A stretch of DNA of 64,000 nt, taken from NCBI GenBank assembly GCA_964544085.1, contig CAZIZT010000003.1, positions 1 to 64,000 of the forward strand, in the 5' to 3' direction. How positions within the stretch are numbered: position 1 is the first letter of the stretch; each line of letters starts with the position of its first letter. Position numbers and translations under genes: made by a program. Origin of the DNA: CAZIZT01 sp964544085. Its GTDB lineage: Bacteria; Campylobacterota_A; Desulfurellia; Desulfurellales; Hippeaceae. The notes under the pieces are model-generated. The model did not search any database. It saw nothing but the letters and a program-made list of their open reading frames with translations, and was not told the origin of the DNA. Positions 1-9,324 of the stretch are shown piece after piece.

Positions 1-145
1 CAGTTGAATCCCTATCACATTTTCCATGCAAAGTCAAGCTTATCGATAAATTTTGTGCTGATACAAAGCAATTGCTTTTGGTATGGCATTTTCTCTCGTA
101 AGGAGCAAATGGGTATTTTGGTGTTTTTTGCGCCATTTGAATCTG
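1..145. other. Window edge, no supported gene
   Basis: A minus-strand frame is open from an ATG at 136 to the window edge (about 45 codons), but it has no Shine-Dalgarno sequence and its composition (scattered Cys, His and Ser) is not convincing. A short inverted repeat (7 bp arms, 141-147 and 156-162) overlaps the gspD stop codon without a following T-run. I see nothing else here. Confidence 0.3.
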
Positions 146-2227
146 TTATTTTTTGAACAGATCCATCAACTCCCTGTAGCTCTTTGTAATTTTCTCGGCG
201 GCATTCATATCTGGTAGTATGTATGGTGTTATTTCCACTATGAGTTCTGTTTTCGTTGTACCTTTGGATGTGGTTTTGAATAGATTACCGAACAAGGGTA
301 GATCGCCAAGTAGCGGTACTTTGTCTACAGTGTTGCTCTGACTCTTTTTTATTAGTCCGCCAAGTAAAAGTGTCGATCCACTTTTTAATGTTACGGATGT
401 TTGAATATCCCGTGTTAGAATTAATGGTGAGTTTATTCCTGGCGATATGTTGTTTGTCTGAGCGTCGCTAACCTCCTGAGAAACATCGAGGGTAACAATG
501 CCGTTTGAATTGATTGTTGGCTTGATATGAAGGATGACGCCTGTGTTTCTGTACTGGATTGTTCTAACAAGTGCTGTTGTGCCGTTGTCCTGTATATTTG
601 ATCCTGTCGATTCACTGGTGACCACAGGCACCTGGGTGCCTACATTGATTGATGCATCTTTGTTGTCCATAACGACGAGGCTTGGTGATGAGAGGACGTT
701 AATCAGGTTTTTCTGCGCAAAGGCGTTTATCATGGCCATAAATTTGGCAGTGTCCGTTACCAGGGTGTAATTTAAACCACCCGAGCCCAACCCAAGACCA
801 CCGGTTGTCTGGAGTACGCCGTTGAATTTGCCACTGTGTCGCAAATACCATTCCAGGCCGTACTGGAGCTTTCCTGTTAAGGTAACTTCAAGTATTGACA
901 CCTGAACAAAAACCTGTTTCGGCAATGTGTCCAGCTTCTCAAGGGTGGCTTTTACCTGTTTGTATTCTGAGGGAGAGCATAGGATAACCAGCGCATTTCT
1001 GCTTTCATCCACAACGACCTTGACATTCTTAAATCCTGCAACGGAAATGCTGCCAACATGTTTTTTCTTTTTCCTGTTTCTTCCTCTGCCACTACTTCTG
1101 GCTTCGCTTTTTGAGCTGCTGTTGGTACCCTGTTCTATCTCTTTAAAAACTTTAGCCAACTCAGTTGCTCTTCTGTTTTTAGGATAGTAGACAAAAAGGT
1201 GGGGCTGGTTTCCTAATGCTTCTATTGTATCGAGTTTATTTTTCCAGTACTCGACAATGTTTATCCACTCCTTTTTGGGACTGAGTATAAAGACAGAAGA
1301 GAGATCCTCCAGTGGCTTAAGGATAATGCCGGCACTTGATAGAGAACGTGCTATTGGGATTCCTTCAAGTGGTAGAATGGATGAAATCTTTTTAACAAAA
1401 TCAGTGGGGGAAATGTAGCTGAGTTTCAGTAATACAGCTGTTCTTTTTTCAAACATAGGTCTGTCGAAGAGCTTAATGAACTTCAGGGCTGCATTTAAGA
1501 AGGTTGGCGTATCGATGATTATAAGATCGTTTCTGTCAATCACAGTACCTATGTATCCTGATCTTGATAGGGTTAGTTGCCTTATTGTATAAGCATACTT
1601 GCTTGCATTTATGTAGTACAAAGGGACTATGACGCCTACACGTTTCGTTGGCGGCAGATCCTGTGGTATACTTCTTCCCACAAAGAATTCAACGCTCTTT
1701 TTCTGAACAAGGTTCCTGGATGCGGTTATGTAATAGATGCCGTTTTGTTCTTTAACGCTCACACCGTAACGTTTTAGGATGCTTAAGACTACGCTCAAAA
1801 ACTGATCTTTTGTCATTGGAGTGGTCATTTTTAAGGTAATTGGAGTTTTTTGAGACTGAATGCGTCTTCCCATGAAGTAACTTGATTTCAGAATTTTGCC
1901 AAATATAAGCTTTATGAAATTGTTCAACGGCATATTTTCAACGCTTATTTTCAAAGCCTGTTTAGCCCCTTGCGTTTGAGCACTGGTGGATGGTTTGATT
2001 TTTTGGGTTGGTGTTGCTACCTGTGCAAGTGGCACATACTCTATACTGACCCTTGGTTTTGTTGCCTCTTTCTGTGTGCCCGATTCTATCTGCTGTATGG
2101 TGCTTTTGCCCCCCAGATTGGGTCTTATCAGATTACTGGATATTTTCGGAGCCTCAAACATTCTCTGACTGGCACACCCGAAAAGCAAAAACGATGAAGC
2201 GACAATAAGGCATACCTTTTTTATCAT
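146..2227 (-). CDS. gspD: Type II secretion secretin GspD
   Basis: Outer-membrane secretin that forms the exit channel of the type II secretion system. The N-terminus is a lipoprotein signal with lipobox LFGC (Cys18), so the protein may reach the outer membrane without a separate pilotin. Periplasmic N-domains occupy roughly residues 90-370. The C-terminal third is the secretin domain, with the family signatures VPLLGDLPLFGNLFK near residue 645 and a preceding NVLSSPSLVVMDNKDA block. A Ser/Gly/Arg/Lys-rich insert with a KKKKH run (about 370-395) interrupts the N-domains and is unusual. It is the last gene of the gsp operon, overlapping gspC by 4 nt. Length (693 aa) is typical. The family is secure; the placement next to gspC/L/M/K argues for GspD rather than PilQ. 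Confidence 0.93.
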   Translation of the reverse strand: MIKKVCLIVASSFLLFGCASQRMFEAPKISSNLIRPNLGGKSTIQQIESGTQKEATKPRVSIEYVPLAQVATPTQKIKPSTSAQTQGAKQALKISVENMPLNNFIKLIFGKILKSSYFMGRRIQSQKTPITLKMTTPMTKDQFLSVVLSILKRYGVSVKEQNGIYYITASRNLVQKKSVEFFVGRSIPQDLPPTKRVGVIVPLYYINASKYAYTIRQLTLSRSGYIGTVIDRNDLIIIDTPTFLNAALKFIKLFDRPMFEKRTAVLLKLSYISPTDFVKKISSILPLEGIPIARSLSSAGIILKPLEDLSSVFILSPKKEWINIVEYWKNKLDTIEALGNQPHLFVYYPKNRRATELAKVFKEIEQGTNSSSKSEARSSGRGRNRKKKKHVGSISVAGFKNVKVVVDESRNALVILCSPSEYKQVKATLEKLDTLPKQVFVQVSILEVTLTGKLQYGLEWYLRHSGKFNGVLQTTGGLGLGSGGLNYTLVTDTAKFMAMINAFAQKNLINVLSSPSLVVMDNKDASINVGTQVPVVTSESTGSNIQDNGTTALVRTIQYRNTGVILHIKPTINSNGIVTLDVSQEVSDAQTNNISPGINSPLILTRDIQTSVTLKSGSTLLLGGLIKKSQSNTVDKVPLLGDLPLFGNLFKTTSKGTTKTELIVEITPYILPDMNAAEKITKSYRELMDLFKK

Positions 2228-2793
2228 TGTTTTATCCTCCTATTGTGTTTAAGGGTTACGTTGAAAACCTGTAACTTGAAGAGCTTTTTTGAATTTTTGT
2301 TCTTATACTCTACAGTAACGTTGTCATTTCCTACGTTAATGATCTTCAGGTTTTCGTCAAGCATGTCACCTTTTGCGACCACTTTTTCCTTATTTTTTTT
2401 CAATACAGGATTGTAAAATATGGCGAAAGTGCGATTATCCTTCGTTACCGTTCCAAAGAATCCCCAGATATATTTCCTGTTTGCTATGCTTTGTAAAGAT
2501 GGTATTCCGAGAATCTTTTTGTATACATAACCTTCTTTAGCTATCATATTTTCTCTGTTCAAATTGGTGGACTTTTTCGAACCGGCCATGGGAATGTAAG
2601 AGAGTCCCCAAAGTTGAGCGTTTCCAATAGTATTGGTATGTTCTAATTTTATCTGGATTTCTGGCACGGTAGGAATCTTAAAGGAGAAATCATTTTTTGT
2701 AGCGGCACTCGTTATGTAAAGGAGTTTATTTGCATAGATATAGACACAAATTGCTGCGACGACGACAGAAAGGTATAGGGTTCTTTTGCTCAT
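2224..2793 (-). CDS. gspC: GspC-like inner-membrane protein
   Basis: Probable GspC, the inner-membrane protein that links the assembly platform to the secretin. It has one N-terminal transmembrane helix (about residues 5-22) and a periplasmic part with a beta-rich block (about 105-185) in the position of the GspC homology region that contacts GspD. The ATG at 2793 is chosen over the TTG one codon upstream; it overlaps the gspM stop codon as TGATG, which suggests translational coupling. Sequence similarity to named GspC proteins is weak by eye, so the assignment leans on position directly upstream of gspD, size and topology. A PilP-like protein is the alternative. Confidence 0.65.
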   Translation of the reverse strand: MSKRTLYLSVVVAAICVYIYANKLLYITSAATKNDFSFKIPTVPEIQIKLEHTNTIGNAQLWGLSYIPMAGSKKSTNLNRENMIAKEGYVYKKILGIPSLQSIANRKYIWGFFGTVTKDNRTFAIFYNPVLKKNKEKVVAKGDMLDENLKIINVGNDNVTVEYKNKNSKKLFKLQVFNVTLKHNRRIKQ

Positions 2794-3338
2794 CAATCAA
2801 TCCTTCTCTTCAGTTTGTAACCTATTATTACGCCTCTAACAATCAGCATTCTGTTTGTTTTTGTCAGGGTGGCTGCAGTTTTGGATACCGAGAACATTTT
2901 GAACCTCAGCAACTTTTTTTGAGAGAGGATTGCTCTTATAAACTTGCTTACACCGTCTGGGTAACCTGTCATAGAAAACACGATTGGTAATCTTATGTAG
3001 TCCCCCATATCCTCGGTAACACCCCAGTTGATGTTGGTTAACTTAATGGCATTAGTTTTAGCCTGTTTTGATATGATACTCTGGATCATGCTCATAGCTG
3101 ATGATGTAGATACTCCATAGGCAAAAAAGCGCTCCTGGTTTTTTCGAGCAACCTTCATCTGAAGAGGGTAAATTCTCTTTATTTTTTCTGCTTGTTTCTC
3201 CACAAATTTCTCTTTAGCGATGGCCTTTTCAATATTTCTCAGCTCAAAAAGCTTTATCTGTGTCTTGTTATTGAGTGGTTTTACAGCAAAAACATATATA
3301 CCCAGAAGCAGGGTAATAATTATCAATCTCCTGTCCAT
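2793..3338 (-). CDS. gspM: GspM/PilO-like platform protein
   Basis: Small bitopic protein of the assembly platform. The layout is a short cytoplasmic N-terminus, one transmembrane helix (about residues 4-20), a Lys/Glu-rich helical segment (about 30-70) and a C-terminal alpha/beta domain with the ferredoxin-like pattern of GspM and PilO. GspM partners with GspL to couple the GspE ATPase to pseudopilus assembly. The gene sits between gspL and gspC, sharing its first base with the last base of gspL. Identification is from topology, size (181 aa) and order rather than from a diagnostic motif. Confidence 0.65.
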   Translation of the reverse strand: MDRRLIIITLLLGIYVFAVKPLNNKTQIKLFELRNIEKAIAKEKFVEKQAEKIKRIYPLQMKVARKNQERFFAYGVSTSSAMSMIQSIISKQAKTNAIKLTNINWGVTEDMGDYIRLPIVFSMTGYPDGVSKFIRAILSQKKLLRFKMFSVSKTAATLTKTNRMLIVRGVIIGYKLKRRID

Positions 3339-4336
3339 TATCGATTCACCCCTTTAAGTTGCAGTTCGAGCTGTGCCGATTTCCAGCTTTTTCCTGTGAG
3401 TAGTCTTGTTTCAGATACCCGAAGCACCTCAACGTTACTAAAGATACCGGTGTTCATGAGATCGTTGACCACTCTAGGAACGTTGTTTGAATTTATCCAC
3501 AACTCTATCGATCCAGATGATTGGTTGTATGAAGTTATGCTGCTTTTGTTTTTTATCATGACAGCAGCTACAGTATTGAGAACGTTGTAGAGGTTGGGAT
3601 AGGTAAACTCCTTATTCTTGAAAGTGTTGTAGAATCTGCTTATGTTTTCCAGCTTGGCGAACTCCTTTTTCACCACTTCATTGGTTAGTTTTAGTCTTCT
3701 CAGCTCAGCCTTTCTTTCGTTCAAAAGAGTATTTGTATATTTGTATGACACAATACCAGCCAAGTTGATGAACAAAAGCAACACAATTACAGGTAGCTTT
3801 AGATCCTCATATATTGTGGCCACAATTTTGCGAGGATTCCACTGTAGCTGGTGAAAAAAGGGCGCAATGTCAGCTACTGTAAGCGGTCTGTCGAGGGAGT
3901 CTGTATGTACAATCTGTGCATTATCTATTGAGTGCTCTTTTTTTATTGCTTCTATTAGCGTATCTGTTAAGTTGGAGGTTACAATTTGCGTTTTTAGGCT
4001 ACCCTCTTTAATGACAATTATGCTGTGGGTGGATGCTTTGTGGTAGATAACAATTACGTCTCTTTTGTCGCGAAAGTTTCTATAAAGAGCGTAACCTTCA
4101 GGAATATGGATCTTTTTTTCCTTCAGGGGTGTTTTTGTAAACCATATAAACAGCTTATTTTTTTCTTTTATATATATGAGGTCACCGTTTTTAAAGGGCG
4201 AGAGATGACCGTAGTTCAGCAGGACTATCTCTTTTGTTAATTTAACGTTGGGTATATCTTTTGTGATTAGGTATGTGTTCTCGATAGGTAGCTCTACGAC
4301 GAACAAGCTAAGAGGAAAAGATACTAATTTTGCCAT
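3338..4336 (-). CDS. gspL: GspL-like platform protein
   Basis: Probable GspL. A cytoplasmic N-terminal region of about 175 residues, corresponding to the actin-like GspE-binding part, is followed by a single transmembrane helix (about 178-200), a charged coiled segment and a C-terminal PilN-like periplasmic domain. The length (332 aa) is a little shorter than the E. coli-type proteins, as in many non-enterobacterial systems. It overlaps gspK by 13 nt and abuts gspM. The order K-L-M matches other gsp operons. Confidence comes from topology and context. Confidence 0.68.
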   Translation of the reverse strand: MAKLVSFPLSLFVVELPIENTYLITKDIPNVKLTKEIVLLNYGHLSPFKNGDLIYIKEKNKLFIWFTKTPLKEKKIHIPEGYALYRNFRDKRDVIVIYHKASTHSIIVIKEGSLKTQIVTSNLTDTLIEAIKKEHSIDNAQIVHTDSLDRPLTVADIAPFFHQLQWNPRKIVATIYEDLKLPVIVLLLFINLAGIVSYKYTNTLLNERKAELRRLKLTNEVVKKEFAKLENISRFYNTFKNKEFTYPNLYNVLNTVAAVMIKNKSSITSYNQSSGSIELWINSNNVPRVVNDLMNTGIFSNVEVLRVSETRLLTGKSWKSAQLELQLKGVNR

Positions 4337-5235
4337 TTCAATATCCTGAACGGAGTTACATTGTCAGATTGGTAATAAAGCTGGCATTCCACCTTTTCCA
4401 TCGCCTCATTAAATCTAAAATCCACTTTTATGTCAAGCGTTAAGGTAGGAAACGATGAAATGATTTCATTGAGGACATTGCTTTTTCCTGCTGCTCTTTC
4501 AATATCAAAGCTGGTTAAATGTCCTTTTTTAAGTCTATACTTTACAAGGTTTCTGGCAATATCCATGGGCACTCCGAGTGCTGAGGAGAGCATCTTTGCG
4601 TCCATTGTGTTGATGTTTAGGTGCCATGAAGGTGTTAGTATCAGATATGGCTTGATGGCTGAAAATGTTTTGTTGTCTGTAAGGCCACGTACTATATGCC
4701 ATTCATATATAGATTGGACACCAGGAAAATTCCTAGGCGTGTATTTGCAACCTTTTCTTCTGTAGTAGAATGCTTCTGCACCGTTTAGATTTGGATTGCT
4801 ATCTCTGTCGTACCAATCTTTTAGGCTGTCCACTATGGTTGTAATTCGAGTGTTGCTAACGTTGTTTGCTTTTAGCAATCCTTTAATTAATCTTGAATCA
4901 AGAACAAATACGCTTAGCATTCCACCGCTGTCGGTTATTTGAACAGAAGCGTTATCTATTTTTACAACCCTCCCATCCAGATATATCTTTTTTGGCATCC
5001 CCGGTACATTGTTTGTGATAGTATTGTAACCGGGTTTTCCTGTTTTTATGTAGAATTTCAATTTCTCAATGGTGGATTCGGCACCAAACTTGGCTTTGAG
5101 TTTGTCAAATAACATATACGAGGAAGTTACCAGCTCTTTGGACAGTTTCACCGTGAATAGTGTGATCAAAAATGCTACAATTGAAATTATCAGAACTATT
5201 ATTATGGCTGAGCCAGACTGATTAGAACGGTGCAT
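4324..5235 (-). CDS. gspK: Minor pseudopilin GspK
   Basis: Tip-complex minor pseudopilin. The N-terminus has the short basic leader and hydrophobic helix of a pseudopilin (SGSAIIIVLIISIVAF), with a Gly-Ser in place of the usual Gly-Phe cleavage region, a deviation typical of GspK. The large globular insert contains the acidic DSGG segment (about residue 100) and a C-terminal helix-hairpin-helix-like stretch (NINTMDAKMLSSALGV), which corresponds to the NINTA signature of GspK. Length 303 aa is typical. It overlaps gspJ by 14 nt and gspL by 13 nt. Confidence 0.88.
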   Translation of the reverse strand: MHRSNQSGSAIIIVLIISIVAFLITLFTVKLSKELVTSSYMLFDKLKAKFGAESTIEKLKFYIKTGKPGYNTITNNVPGMPKKIYLDGRVVKIDNASVQITDSGGMLSVFVLDSRLIKGLLKANNVSNTRITTIVDSLKDWYDRDSNPNLNGAEAFYYRRKGCKYTPRNFPGVQSIYEWHIVRGLTDNKTFSAIKPYLILTPSWHLNINTMDAKMLSSALGVPMDIARNLVKYRLKKGHLTSFDIERAAGKSNVLNEIISSFPTLTLDIKVDFRFNEAMEKVECQLYYQSDNVTPFRILKWQN

Positions 5236-5848
5236 AGTATAATTGGGTTAGCGCTTTTTTTGTGTTAAAGTTCGATGCCACTTTAAAAAACAGTACGTAC
5301 GTTTGATCTTTGGTTGATTCCAGTCTTACGTTTATAAGTGAAGGCACTTTGCCATTTACTTTCCTTTTGTATCTACCGTTGACGAGATAGGAGATTTGTA
5401 ACGCTTTAACGTTCTTCATTACAACAAATTGTTTTGTGTCGCTTTTTATAAACCGGGGATACTTATAGTTGTTTTTACAGCAATAAATAGGTGATTCTTC
5501 TAAGATGAGTTGATTGTCATTAGTTAAATAGAGCTTGCAGAGTGCAATACCTCCAAAGCCCAGTGGTTTTGAGGTTATAAACTCCATCTGGCTGGGTTCG
5601 CCATTGAAAAAAAGAAAGAAGTGTGGTTTACCGGTGATGTCCTGTTTTTCTACCACATAGTAAAAGGTACTATCCACTGCGTCACGTAAACGAGAAAACA
5701 TTACAGCATTGTTGGGGTAGGGCATTATCAACTTTTTAACCAGGTTTGCGTAAAAACGAAAGGAAAAGGTCGCAAGGGCTATAAGAAAGGAAAAGATGGT
5801 AATTGCAACAAGCAGTTCTATCAGAGTGAAGCCGCTTTTCTTAATCAT
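5222..5848 (-). CDS. gspJ: Minor pseudopilin GspJ
   Basis: Pseudopilin with a textbook prepilin leader: a basic start followed by the GFTLIELLVAITIF cleavage/methylation motif, including Glu at mature position 5. The soluble part (about 170 residues) is beta-rich, as expected for GspJ, the largest of the H/I/J group. GspJ, GspI and GspK form the tip of the pseudopilus. The start ATG overlaps the gspI stop by 4 nt. Assignment to J is by size (208 aa) and position between gspI and gspK. Confidence 0.83.
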   Translation of the reverse strand: MIKKSGFTLIELLVAITIFSFLIALATFSFRFYANLVKKLIMPYPNNAVMFSRLRDAVDSTFYYVVEKQDITGKPHFFLFFNGEPSQMEFITSKPLGFGGIALCKLYLTNDNQLILEESPIYCCKNNYKYPRFIKSDTKQFVVMKNVKALQISYLVNGRYKRKVNGKVPSLINVRLESTKDQTYVLFFKVASNFNTKKALTQLYYAPF

Positions 5849-6249
5849 CTGGTTTGTGATTTCTCGTATTCTGTTTTGTATAGTGTGAACTTTCTATGAG
5901 CAGTAGATATGCTTATTTTGTAAAGCTTTATCATGTATTGACCTTTGTTGCCAGTGGCTTTTGGGGTTACTCCTAAAACATAACCTCTTTTTGCAGCCAC
6001 AAGTTTGGTTTTGATGTGGAACTTTACAGAATCCAATGTGATGTCTCTACCGGCAAATTTGCTCACCGGGTAAGCCTTGATGAGATCTGCCAGAGAAAGC
6101 GCAGCCATGTAGATTCTTTCATATTTTGCCTGCTGTGCTCTGTATCTTGCATACTGCTTGTACGCTGCGTTGAGGGTTAGGATAGATAGGAACAGAATTA
6201 CAGAGGCAACCAGTACCTCTATAAGAGTGAAGCCGCTATTGGGTTTCAT
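5845..6249 (-). CDS. gspI: Minor pseudopilin GspI
   Basis: Small minor pseudopilin with leader motif GFTLIEVLVASVILF, a long N-terminal helix with several Tyr and Arg residues, and a short beta domain. GspI nucleates the pseudopilus tip with J and K. The GFTLIEVLVA form of the leader and the 134 aa length are typical of GspI. The gene overlaps gspH by 14 nt and gspJ by 4 nt. Confidence 0.82.
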   Translation of the reverse strand: MKPNSGFTLIEVLVASVILFLSILTLNAAYKQYARYRAQQAKYERIYMAALSLADLIKAYPVSKFAGRDITLDSVKFHIKTKLVAAKRGYVLGVTPKATGNKGQYMIKLYKISISTAHRKFTLYKTEYEKSQTR

Positions 6250-6481
6250 GCCTTCTTGACCCGCACACTATTGTTGAATTGTCGAGTCTACAGGTTTGGT
6301 CTGTGATAAAGCTCATAAAGTTTGCTTTCTTCTCCAGTTGGGCAATTCTTGCCTTTTTTACGATAGTTTCAAACTTCTCTACACTCTTATATGCAACTGG
6401 TGCAACAACACCAGAAACTATTGCGATGATGATTATTACTATAAGGATCTCAATCAAGGTAAATCCTGTATTACGATACAT
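6236..6481 (-). CDS. gspH: Short pseudopilin, GspH position
   Basis: An 81-residue pseudopilin with leader motif GFTLIEILIVIIIIAI and only about 45 residues beyond the membrane helix. True GspH proteins are usually 140-170 aa, so this one lacks most of the globular domain; two Cys residues near the end (separated by nine residues) could form a disulfide. The position between gspF and gspI is that of GspH. The reading frame is intact, overlaps gspI by 14 nt and begins inside the end of gspF, so this looks like a genuinely short protein rather than a broken gene. Confidence 0.7.
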   Translation of the reverse strand: MYRNTGFTLIEILIVIIIIAIVSGVVAPVAYKSVEKFETIVKKARIAQLEKKANFMSFITDQTCRLDNSTIVCGSRRHETQ

Positions 6482-7667
6482 TTGTTAGACTCAGAACGGC
6501 AAGCATAATGGAAACAACTATTGTGCCAATAAAAACGCCGAGAATCACGATCATTATCGGTTCAAGGAACGTCATTGCTCTGGCAACACGATTTTTGAAG
6601 GTATTAAGATGCCTTTCTCCAAGCTTATTGAAGACCTCACCCAGGGTTGCTGAGTTTTCACCTACAGCTACAAGAGAGACAACATCATCAGGTATTATTG
6701 TGTACTTAGACCAAACATCGCTTATTCTTATTCCCTTTTTTAGGGCTTCGGCTGTTTCACGCATAATATTTTTGAGATTGGGATGCGTTGCAATTCGTTC
6801 GGCAAGTCGCATGGCTTTCGCAATATCTACACCACCCTCCAGCATAGCTCCTATAGATGAACATAAATTGGCTATATGAAGCTCAAGAGCAATACTTCTG
6901 ATTCCCGGCAGCTTTTCAAATAGCCTTATTGCCGCCTTTTTTGGAGCCTCAAAGCTAAAAACGATAAGAATACCCGCGACGGCTACTAAAAACAGTGAAA
7001 TGACCACGCCAGCATTTGAATGAACAAACTGTCCAAACTCTATAAAAATCCTTGAAAGAGCTGGAACGTGTTTTAGGTCTTTGGGTGTAAATATTGTTGC
7101 AAACCTTGGGAGGATGAAGTAGGCTATGAAAAATATGGCAGCAATACTTACAAACACAAGAAACGCCGGATAGGTAAGGGCAGAAATGGTGTCTTTCACA
7201 ACCCCCAACCTGAACTGCAGATGCTTGCTGACATCCTTCAATGCATGCTGGGTGTTGCCAACCTCTTCACCTACAGAGATTATGTTAATATAAAATTCGC
7301 TTATATTGATTTTCTTTTTATTTAAAGCGTTTTTTATGGCTACTGAGAGTTGTTTTCCACCTCTTAGTTGAGAGAGTACATCTTCCCACAGTTCTATTGC
7401 GCTTTCCTTTTTCAAATTACGGATCAACGTTATGATGGCTTTATCTATTTGTAGTCCTGAGGCAACAAGGTAGGAAAGCTCCTCTATATCTGAGGCAAAG
7501 TCGGCAAGCGTGTATTTACCGCCTTTGAGTTTTCTTCTGCTTTCTTTTACAGAGAGCAGTACAATGCCTTCCTGTTGGAGATGAGCAATCAGCTCCTCTT
7601 TCGTTCCCAGGAACTCACCGCTTATCTTCTCACCATTTCTGGTTACACCCGTGTAGGTTAGCATCAT
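6471..7667 (-). CDS. gspF: Inner-membrane platform protein GspF
   Basis: Polytopic core of the secretion platform that interacts with GspE and GspL. Two repeated four-helix-bundle cytoplasmic domains (about residues 60-170 and 270-370) are each followed by hydrophobic helices near 165-190, 215-235 and the C-terminus, as in GspF/PilC. The conserved GGVDIAKAMRLAE segment in the second repeat supports the family. Length (398 aa) is typical. Three nucleotides separate it from gspE. Confidence 0.92.
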   Translation of the reverse strand: MMLTYTGVTRNGEKISGEFLGTKEELIAHLQQEGIVLLSVKESRRKLKGGKYTLADFASDIEELSYLVASGLQIDKAIITLIRNLKKESAIELWEDVLSQLRGGKQLSVAIKNALNKKKINISEFYINIISVGEEVGNTQHALKDVSKHLQFRLGVVKDTISALTYPAFLVFVSIAAIFFIAYFILPRFATIFTPKDLKHVPALSRIFIEFGQFVHSNAGVVISLFLVAVAGILIVFSFEAPKKAAIRLFEKLPGIRSIALELHIANLCSSIGAMLEGGVDIAKAMRLAERIATHPNLKNIMRETAEALKKGIRISDVWSKYTIIPDDVVSLVAVGENSATLGEVFNKLGERHLNTFKNRVARAMTFLEPIMIVILGVFIGTIVVSIMLAVLSLTNVS

Positions 7668-7670
7668 CTT

Positions 7671-9323
7671 TTAGGTAACCCTCAAAACCTCTTCCAGCGT
7701 TGTTTTCCCCTCCATTACCTTTAATAAACCGTCCTGTAGCATGGAACGGTAACCCAGCCTGTTTATATCATTGAAGTTTTTGTCCTTTTCAAAGAGTCTC
7801 TGCAATCTCTCATCAAAGGGGGCCACTTCAGCTATAACGGTTCTCCCAAGATATCCTGTGTTTCCGCAGAATTTGCAGCCTTTTCCTTTTCTGGGTGCTA
7901 TTTTTATTCCGTATTCAGAGGCAAGTTCTTCCATTTTGTAGGATTTTACAATCTCCTCTGGCAGCTTCGTTTCGACGGCACAGTGAGGACAGACAGTTCT
8001 TACCAGTCTTTGGGCCATGACGCCAATAATGGATGCTTTCAGTAGAAACCATTCCACTCCCATGTCGAGCAATCTTGTGATGGATGCAAGTGCTGAATTA
8101 GTATGAAGTGTGGAGAGAACAAGATGACCTGTTAATGAAGCCTGTATTGCCATTTCGGCTGTTTCTAAATCCCTGATCTCACCCACCATGATTATATCCG
8201 GATCCTGCCTCAGAATGTTTCTTAAAGCCGACGCAAACGTTCTGCCAATTTCCGGTTTAACCTGAACCTGATTGATTCCAGCAAGCTCATACTCAATCGG
8301 ATCTTCGACGGTTACAATTTTTACCTTATCGCTATTTAGCTCTGAAAGCATGGAGTAGAGTGTGGTGGTTTTTCCGCTGCCTGTAGGTCCCGTTGTTAAA
8401 AATATGCCATTTGGTTTTGCGGCTATCTGACGTATTATTTTCACATGATCATCGTAGAATCCAAGTTTGTCCAGTGCATAACTGGTATGCTCTTCAAGCA
8501 GAATCCTGAGGACAAAACTTTCACCGTACTGTGTTGGTAGAGACGATGACCTGATGTCAATGTTTTTGCCAGCTATTTTTAAAGCTATCCTTCCATCCTG
8601 GGCTAATCTACTCTCGGCAATGTTCATACCAGACAGCAGCTTTAAGCGTGCTATTACTGCAAGCTTTAGATTGTTGGGTATTTGATCTACCGTTCTCAGA
8701 ATACCATCTATTCTGAACCTGACACGCATTCTGTTTTTCAGTGACTCAAAGTGTATGTCCGTTGCTTTTGCCTCAATAGCTCTATTTAGGAGAGTGTTTA
8801 CAAGTTTAATGACAGGTGCTTCGGATGCAAGCTCTTTTAGTTTCTCTACCTCCTCATCTATGTCAACGACATTCTCGGATCCCACAACGATGTCGCTTTT
8901 CAATTCTCCTTCAAGTTGTTGGAGGTTCTCCTCTGTAGTAAGAAAAACCTCGACACGCTTTCCGGTGCTCTGTTCTATTAATGTGAAGATTTCCACATTT
9001 AGTGGGTCGTTTGTAACAAGCTTAACAGTGTCATCGGTTTTTTCTATCGGGAATACATTGTGATTTAAAAGAAGCTCAGGCTTTATGCCTATGTCGATGG
9101 GTACAATTTTCCCAATCTGGTGCAGATATATTGTGTTGAATTGCTCTGCCAGTGCCTTCATCAGTTGTTCTTCGGTTATTACACCCATGTTTATGAGCAC
9201 TCGACCGATTCTTACATTCTGGCCATAATTTTTCTGAATTTCGAGTGCTTTTTCTATGTCCTCGTCTTTACAATAACCTTTTCTGACAAGGATTTTACCT
9301 ATAGGATCGGGATTTATTTTCAT
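7671..9323 (-). CDS. gspE: Type II secretion ATPase GspE
   Basis: Cytoplasmic hexameric ATPase that powers pseudopilus assembly. The N-terminal 150 residues resemble the MshEN/GspE N-domain. The C-terminal core carries Walker A (GPTGSGKTTT), the Asp box and Walker B region (DPDIIMVGEIRD), the His-box region (LTGHLVLSTLHTN), and a zinc-binding CPHC...CKFC insert typical of GspE/PilB. Length 550 aa. The next gene is gspG, one base away. Context (G, F, H-K, L, M, C, D) makes GspE more likely than PilB. Confidence 0.93.
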   Translation of the reverse strand: MKINPDPIGKILVRKGYCKDEDIEKALEIQKNYGQNVRIGRVLINMGVITEEQLMKALAEQFNTIYLHQIGKIVPIDIGIKPELLLNHNVFPIEKTDDTVKLVTNDPLNVEIFTLIEQSTGKRVEVFLTTEENLQQLEGELKSDIVVGSENVVDIDEEVEKLKELASEAPVIKLVNTLLNRAIEAKATDIHFESLKNRMRVRFRIDGILRTVDQIPNNLKLAVIARLKLLSGMNIAESRLAQDGRIALKIAGKNIDIRSSSLPTQYGESFVLRILLEEHTSYALDKLGFYDDHVKIIRQIAAKPNGIFLTTGPTGSGKTTTLYSMLSELNSDKVKIVTVEDPIEYELAGINQVQVKPEIGRTFASALRNILRQDPDIIMVGEIRDLETAEMAIQASLTGHLVLSTLHTNSALASITRLLDMGVEWFLLKASIIGVMAQRLVRTVCPHCAVETKLPEEIVKSYKMEELASEYGIKIAPRKGKGCKFCGNTGYLGRTVIAEVAPFDERLQRLFEKDKNFNDINRLGYRSMLQDGLLKVMEGKTTLEEVLRVT

Positions 9324-9324
9324 G

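Noticed and set aside
141..162. Inverted repeat at the gspD stop as a terminator
   Set aside because: Only 7 AT-rich bp, overlapping the stop codon, and no T-run on the minus strand.
7671..9323. Type IV pilus PilB rather than GspE
   Set aside because: The complete gsp set (G, F, H-K, L, M, C, D) surrounds it, with no pilT, pilA or pilM.
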